A DNA stretch of 18,729 nt, taken from JAVBSX01 sp964576215. Lineage in GTDB: Bacteria > Planctomycetota > Planctomycetia > Pirellulales > Thermoguttaceae. The DNA is taken from assembly GCA_964576215.1 (NCBI GenBank), contig CAZNVM010000519.1, positions 1-18,729 on the forward strand, in the 5' to 3' direction. Every line of letters begins with the position of its first letter. Within the stretch, counting starts at the first letter, position 1. The position numbers and the translations under genes were made by a program. This document shows positions 15,764 through 18,729 of the stretch, in pieces. The notes under the pieces were generated by a model that saw nothing but the letters and a program-made list of their open reading frames with translations, did not search any database and was not told where the DNA came from.

Positions 15764-15885
15764 GCAAGAGAACTGCAAAGTCCCTGGGAACGCAGGCATC
15801 TTGCCTGCGCGAGGCAGGCTGGAAGCCTGCGAACCCAGGGGCAGGCAAGATGCCTGCGTTCCCAGGGACTTTGCAATCCTCTTGC
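15764..15885. repeat. Long palindromic intergenic repeat
   Basis: A 35-bp perfect inverted repeat (15774-15808 against 15841-15875), extended outwards with two mismatches to GCAAGAG (15764) and CTCTTGC (15885). Each arm itself contains the palindrome GCAGGCA-tct-TGCCTGC, and the central loop contains GCAGGCTGGAAGCCTGC, so it can form either three small hairpins or one giant cruciform. The unit GCAGGCAAGATGCCTGCGTT resembles an intergenic repeat I associate with planctomycete genomes, but this is from memory. No coding content. Confidence 0.85.
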
Positions 15886-15950
15886 GTCAAAAACAAAAAA
15901 ATCAACGTCCTGCTTGCGACGGGCGAGCAATTCTGATAAAACGATCTGCG

Positions 15951-16003
15951 TCTGAAATCCTTTGCAATCGGTACCGAAAATCAGGGAGGATTTCAGATTT
16001 TTT
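15951..16003 (+). terminator. Intrinsic terminator-like hairpin in the leader of the oxidoreductase gene
   Basis: TCTGAAATCCT (15951-15961) and AGGATTTCAGA (15987-15997) form a perfect 11-bp stem with a 25-base loop that contains its own palindrome TCGGTACCGA, followed by TTTTTTATT (15998-). It lies 41 bases before the next start codon and points with the gene. No upstream plus-strand gene needs it, so it may be an attenuator of a short leader. A weak promoter-like TTGCGA...GATAAA lies at about 15914-15940. Confidence 0.65.
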
Positions 16004-16043
16004 ATTGTACCTCGTTCACGGATTCGCTTGTATAAGGACTTAT

Positions 16044-17459
16044 ATGACATACGACTACGACATTCTCGTGATAGGTCTCGGTCCCGCCGGAATGGCGGTC
16101 TCCTTAATGGGAGCGGCAATGGGACTCAAGGTCTGTGCCGTTGAAAAACATGCCGTCGGCGGTGAGTGCATGAACGTCGGTTGCATTCCGAGCAAGGCTC
16201 TGCTCCGAATGGGCAAGGCTAGAGCGGCGTTCGATAAACTCGCCGAAATGCAACTTGAATCGACGCCCAAACCGGCGGTGCTCCATCCGTTCGGAAAAAT
16301 CGCCGACTCGCTGAAATACATCTCCGATAAGAAAACAATGGGCATGTTCTCCAAAGTTGAAATGATCTATCAACAGGGAGCCGCCTCGTTCGTCGATCCG
16401 CAGACCGTTGAAGTTGCCGGACGCAAAATCACGGCAAAACGTTTTTTCGTCTGCGTCGGCACTCGACCGGAGATTCCCGATTTTCCCGGTATCAACGAGA
16501 TCGAACCGCTCACCAACGAGAATATGTTCCAACTCGAACAAGTTCCGCAGCGGCTCGTCGTCCTCGGGAGCGGAGCGATTGCCTGCGAAATGGCCCAGGC
16601 GTTTTCGCGGCTCGGCAGCAGTGTCGATCTTGTGTTTCGCGGCCCCGGTTTGATGTGGCGGGAAGACAACGAATCCACCAAAATCCTCGAAGAGCAGTTT
16701 GTGAAAGAGGGAATTCGGCTTCATCGCAACTGTACGCCGATTCGCTTTTCCAAAACGGAAACCGGCATCTCCCTCGAAACGGACAAGAGCGGCAAGATCG
16801 AAACGGATCGCGTTCTCTGTGCTCTCGGCCGTCGTTTTGATTTTGAGTCACTGAAACTCGCCAACGCCGGGATTGTCAGTACGAAAAAGGGAATCACCGT
16901 TGACAAGTATTTACGGACGACAAACAAAAGCGTTTACGCTTGCGGCGACTGTAACGGGCTGCACCAGTTTTCTCATGCCGCGATGCACCAGGGAATGCTC
17001 GCCCTGATGAACTGCATGATTCCCTGGCCGATGAAATATCGCTACGATAAGTACGTCGTGCCGTGGACGGTCTTCACGGAACCGCAAATTTCGCGTGTCG
17101 GTCTGACGGGCAAGCAACTCGACGAATCGAAGATCAAACACCGCACGGTTACGGCAAAATACGAGGACTACGGAGCGGCCATTGCGGAGTCGATTGCCGT
17201 TGGCCACGTTAAGGCTCACGTTTCGCCGCGGCTGGGCAAAATTCTCGGCGTAACGATTGTCGGCGAAGGAAGCGGAGAAATGATCAACGAATGGGCACTT
17301 GCCATGCAAAACCGGCTCGGTATGTATCAGATCATGATGCAGCAACATTCATTCCCGACGATGGGTTTTCTCACAAAAAGGGTTGCGGAAACGTGGATGA
17401 TGGAGAACATGGAATCCGATTGGCTCAAATGGATATGCCGGAAAATGTTCGGGTTTTGA
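16044..17459 (+). CDS. FAD-dependent pyridine nucleotide-disulfide oxidoreductase (dihydrolipoyl dehydrogenase/mercuric reductase-like)
   Basis: This encodes 471 residues from the ATG at 16044; an AAGGA five to six bases upstream and the FAD-binding DYDILVIGLGPAGMAV at residues 4-19 fix the start. Longer in-frame sequence upstream comes from the palindromic repeat. The redox pair is C42 and C47 in GGECMNVGCIPSK. The NAD(P) site is VLGSGAIACEMAQAF, with an arginine (VFRGPG) where NADH enzymes usually have Glu, so NADPH is possible. The second FAD motif is YACGDCNG. In the C-terminal dimer domain, the family signature HxHPTLSE is here H435-S-F-P-T-M-G-F, so the catalytic His and the following Glu are missing, as in mercuric-reductase-like branches. 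No lipoyl-enzyme genes are near. Substrate unknown; cytoplasmic. Confidence 0.88.
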   Translation: MTYDYDILVIGLGPAGMAVSLMGAAMGLKVCAVEKHAVGGECMNVGCIPSKALLRMGKARAAFDKLAEMQLESTPKPAVLHPFGKIADSLKYISDKKTMGMFSKVEMIYQQGAASFVDPQTVEVAGRKITAKRFFVCVGTRPEIPDFPGINEIEPLTNENMFQLEQVPQRLVVLGSGAIACEMAQAFSRLGSSVDLVFRGPGLMWREDNESTKILEEQFVKEGIRLHRNCTPIRFSKTETGISLETDKSGKIETDRVLCALGRRFDFESLKLANAGIVSTKKGITVDKYLRTTNKSVYACGDCNGLHQFSHAAMHQGMLALMNCMIPWPMKYRYDKYVVPWTVFTEPQISRVGLTGKQLDESKIKHRTVTAKYEDYGAAIAESIAVGHVKAHVSPRLGKILGVTIVGEGSGEMINEWALAMQNRLGMYQIMMQQHSFPTMGFLTKRVAETWMMENMESDWLKWICRKMFGF

Positions 17460-17512
17460 ACACGGTTGTTATCACCCTTTCCGACACCATCGACACTTTG
17501 TGTTTTTACGCC

Positions 17513-18589
17513 ATGTTCACTCCTGATTGTTCGTTTGCCGGAGGAATCGCTTCGTTACGATTTTTTATCGGAACCTACACCAACTCCGGTGGTCGTGGAA
17601 TCTACACCAGCCGATTCAATGCGGAACAGGGAACCCTGGAAGAACCCTCGCTTGCGGCTGAGTGCGACAATTCGACGTTTATTGCTCTTCATCCGACAAA
17701 ACCCTATTTGTACGCTATCGGCAAATTTCCGACGGGAATGTTACGAGCGTTTCACTACGACAAACGGAACGGACACCTGGTGCCACTCTGTGAGCAGGAA
17801 ATCCCCGGCCAGGGACCGTGCCACCTGACACTGTGTCTTTCGGAGGATGGTAAAACGGACGTCGCGGTTGTCGCAAATTACGGTTCCGGAAGCGTCGTTT
17901 CTTTTCCCGTTTTGGACAACGGCACTATCGGAGTGGCCGCTTCACATCTTACGCACACGGGTTCGGGACCAAACCACGCACGACAACAGGCCCCACACGT
18001 TCACGGAGTTTATTATGACGGATCAACAGTTGCGGTGGTCGATCTCGGAATCGATCGGGTTGTTTACTATCGCCTTGATCTTGTCACCGCCGGGTTATCG
18101 CCGTCCGGGGAGCGTGCCGACCTCCGATTGGCACCAGGGGCCGGCCCGCGACATCTTGCCGTCTCAAAGGATCAACGATTCATTTACGTCGTCAACGAAC
18201 TGGATTCGACGGTCAGCGTCTTTGACCGATTCGCACCCATCCAAAGCATTTCGACGCTTCCAGTGGACGCTTCTGTGGTGAATAATTTTCCAGCGGAGAT
18301 TGAACTGCATCCGAATGGCAGATTTCTGTACGTCTCGAACCGCGGCGACGATTCCATAGCGGTTTTTGCGGTTGATCAGGGAAAACTGACATTGATCCAA
18401 ACCGTTCCTTCCGGTGGTCAAACGCCCCGCTTTTTCTGCCTTGATCCGACCGCCCGTTTTTTGCTCGCCTGTAATCAAGATTCAGGAAATATTTGCGTCC
18501 TTGCCGTCGATCAGAACACCGGCAAGTTGTCGCCGACGGGTCAAAACGTTCCCGTGCCTCAACCGGCGTGCCTTGTTTTTGCGCCGTAG
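17513..18589 (+). CDS. Lactonase family protein (6-phosphogluconolactonase YbhE/Pgl-type beta-propeller)
   Basis: This encodes 358 residues from the ATG at 17513. Alternative in-frame ATGs at 17429 and 17435 would overlap the upstream gene by about 30 bases and have no ribosome site; the propeller starts at about residue 14 (LRFFIGTYTNSGGRGIY), so the short form is preferred, without certainty. Recognisable blades include FIALHPTKPYLYAIG, GQGPCHLTL, QQAPHVHGVYY, GAGPRHLAVSKDQRFIYVVNEL, PAEIELHPNGRFLYVSNRGDDSIAVF and FFCLDPTARFLLACNQDSGNICVL. The family hydrolyses 6-phosphogluconolactone (oxidative pentose phosphate pathway) or other sugar lactones in the cytoplasm. E. coli Pgl is 331 residues, similar. 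It follows the oxidoreductase by 53 bases and may be co-transcribed. Substrate not proven. Confidence 0.88.
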   Translation: MFTPDCSFAGGIASLRFFIGTYTNSGGRGIYTSRFNAEQGTLEEPSLAAECDNSTFIALHPTKPYLYAIGKFPTGMLRAFHYDKRNGHLVPLCEQEIPGQGPCHLTLCLSEDGKTDVAVVANYGSGSVVSFPVLDNGTIGVAASHLTHTGSGPNHARQQAPHVHGVYYDGSTVAVVDLGIDRVVYYRLDLVTAGLSPSGERADLRLAPGAGPRHLAVSKDQRFIYVVNELDSTVSVFDRFAPIQSISTLPVDASVVNNFPAEIELHPNGRFLYVSNRGDDSIAVFAVDQGKLTLIQTVPSGGQTPRFFCLDPTARFLLACNQDSGNICVLAVDQNTGKLSPTGQNVPVPQPACLVFAP

Positions 18590-18597
18590 GGTGCGTA

Positions 18598-18650
18598 AAT
18601 CCCCGGTTGCGCGATTGGGGGGATTAGGTAAAATTGGCAATTTACCTTTT
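18598..18650 (+). terminator. Probable terminator after lactonase gene (two hairpins)
   Basis: AATCCCC (18598-18604) can pair with GGGGATT (18619-18625). Right after it GGTAAA (18627-18632) pairs with TTTACC (18641-18646), followed by TTTT. The second stem is only six pairs, so strength is modest. Confidence 0.45.
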
Positions 18651-18674
18651 CCATTCCTTTTTTCCAAAACCGCC

Positions 18675-18729
18675 ATGAGCCGTAAAATCCGCCATCACAA
18701 TGTTCCCGCCGACTTTCACGCCAAGTCCG
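18675..18729 (+). CDS. Possible start of the next gene, truncated by window end
   Basis: ATG at 18675 opens a frame (MSRKIRHHNVPADFHAKS) that runs off the window after 18 codons. It is basic at the N terminus and has no signal peptide or clear ribosome site. Too short to assign; reported because it follows a probable terminator and stays open. Confidence 0.4.
   Translation, partial: MSRKIRHHNVPADFHAKS

Overview
The window looks like chromosomal DNA from a planctomycete (phylum Planctomycetota, probably Pirellulales-like, moderate GC). The clearest sign is a 1573-residue surface protein carrying the planctomycete 'LEPR'-type N-terminal sorting motif (here RFETLENREML). Supporting signs are Tat- and Sec-exported proteins with unassigned domains, a NIPSNAP-family export, few clear Shine-Dalgarno sequences and many palindromic intergenic repeats.

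Layout, left to right. Bases 1-129 hold the last 42 codons of a transposase, probably ISL3 family. It abuts a secreted glycoside-hydrolase-like protein (150-1904, +). That gene converges on the giant repeat-rich LEPR protein (1901-6622, -), and the two stop codons overlap in one TTAA. Next, on the minus strand, come lutB and lutC (lactate oxidation, without lutA), a Tat-exported NIPSNAP protein and ilvC. From 11.3 to 12.2 kb lies an unstable intergenic zone: a palindromic MITE-like element with 10-bp direct repeats, a gene remnant lacking its start, and one of two copies of a second MITE-like element whose core consists of heptanucleotide repeats. A strong sigma70-type promoter then drives a tagatose/psicose 3-epimerase-family gene (+). 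It converges on aroC (-), which lies downstream of ahcY (-). On the right are a flavin disulfide oxidoreductase and a YbhE-type lactonase (both +), then the first codons of another gene.

Most genes are housekeeping or central metabolism: branched-chain amino acids (ilvC), chorismate (aroC), the methyl cycle (ahcY), lactate oxidation (lutBC) and sugar metabolism (epimerase, lactonase). The most informative non-coding signal is a textbook-like S-adenosylhomocysteine (SAH) riboswitch in front of ahcY. It has a sigma70-like promoter, a perfect 6-bp pseudoknot, and a 10-nt segment that could alternatively pair with the ahcY ribosome binding site, which fits an ON switch. The most novel signal is a family of short non-coding elements with conserved ends, 10-bp target duplications in two cases, and hypervariable heptamer cores that stay palindromic although their sequences differ. 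A related-looking heptamer array (GAAATGA) flanks lutB in inverted orientation and precedes aroC.

Limits: all family calls are from reading the sequence without database searches. The hydrolase-like protein, the surface protein and the gene remnant cannot be given specific functions.
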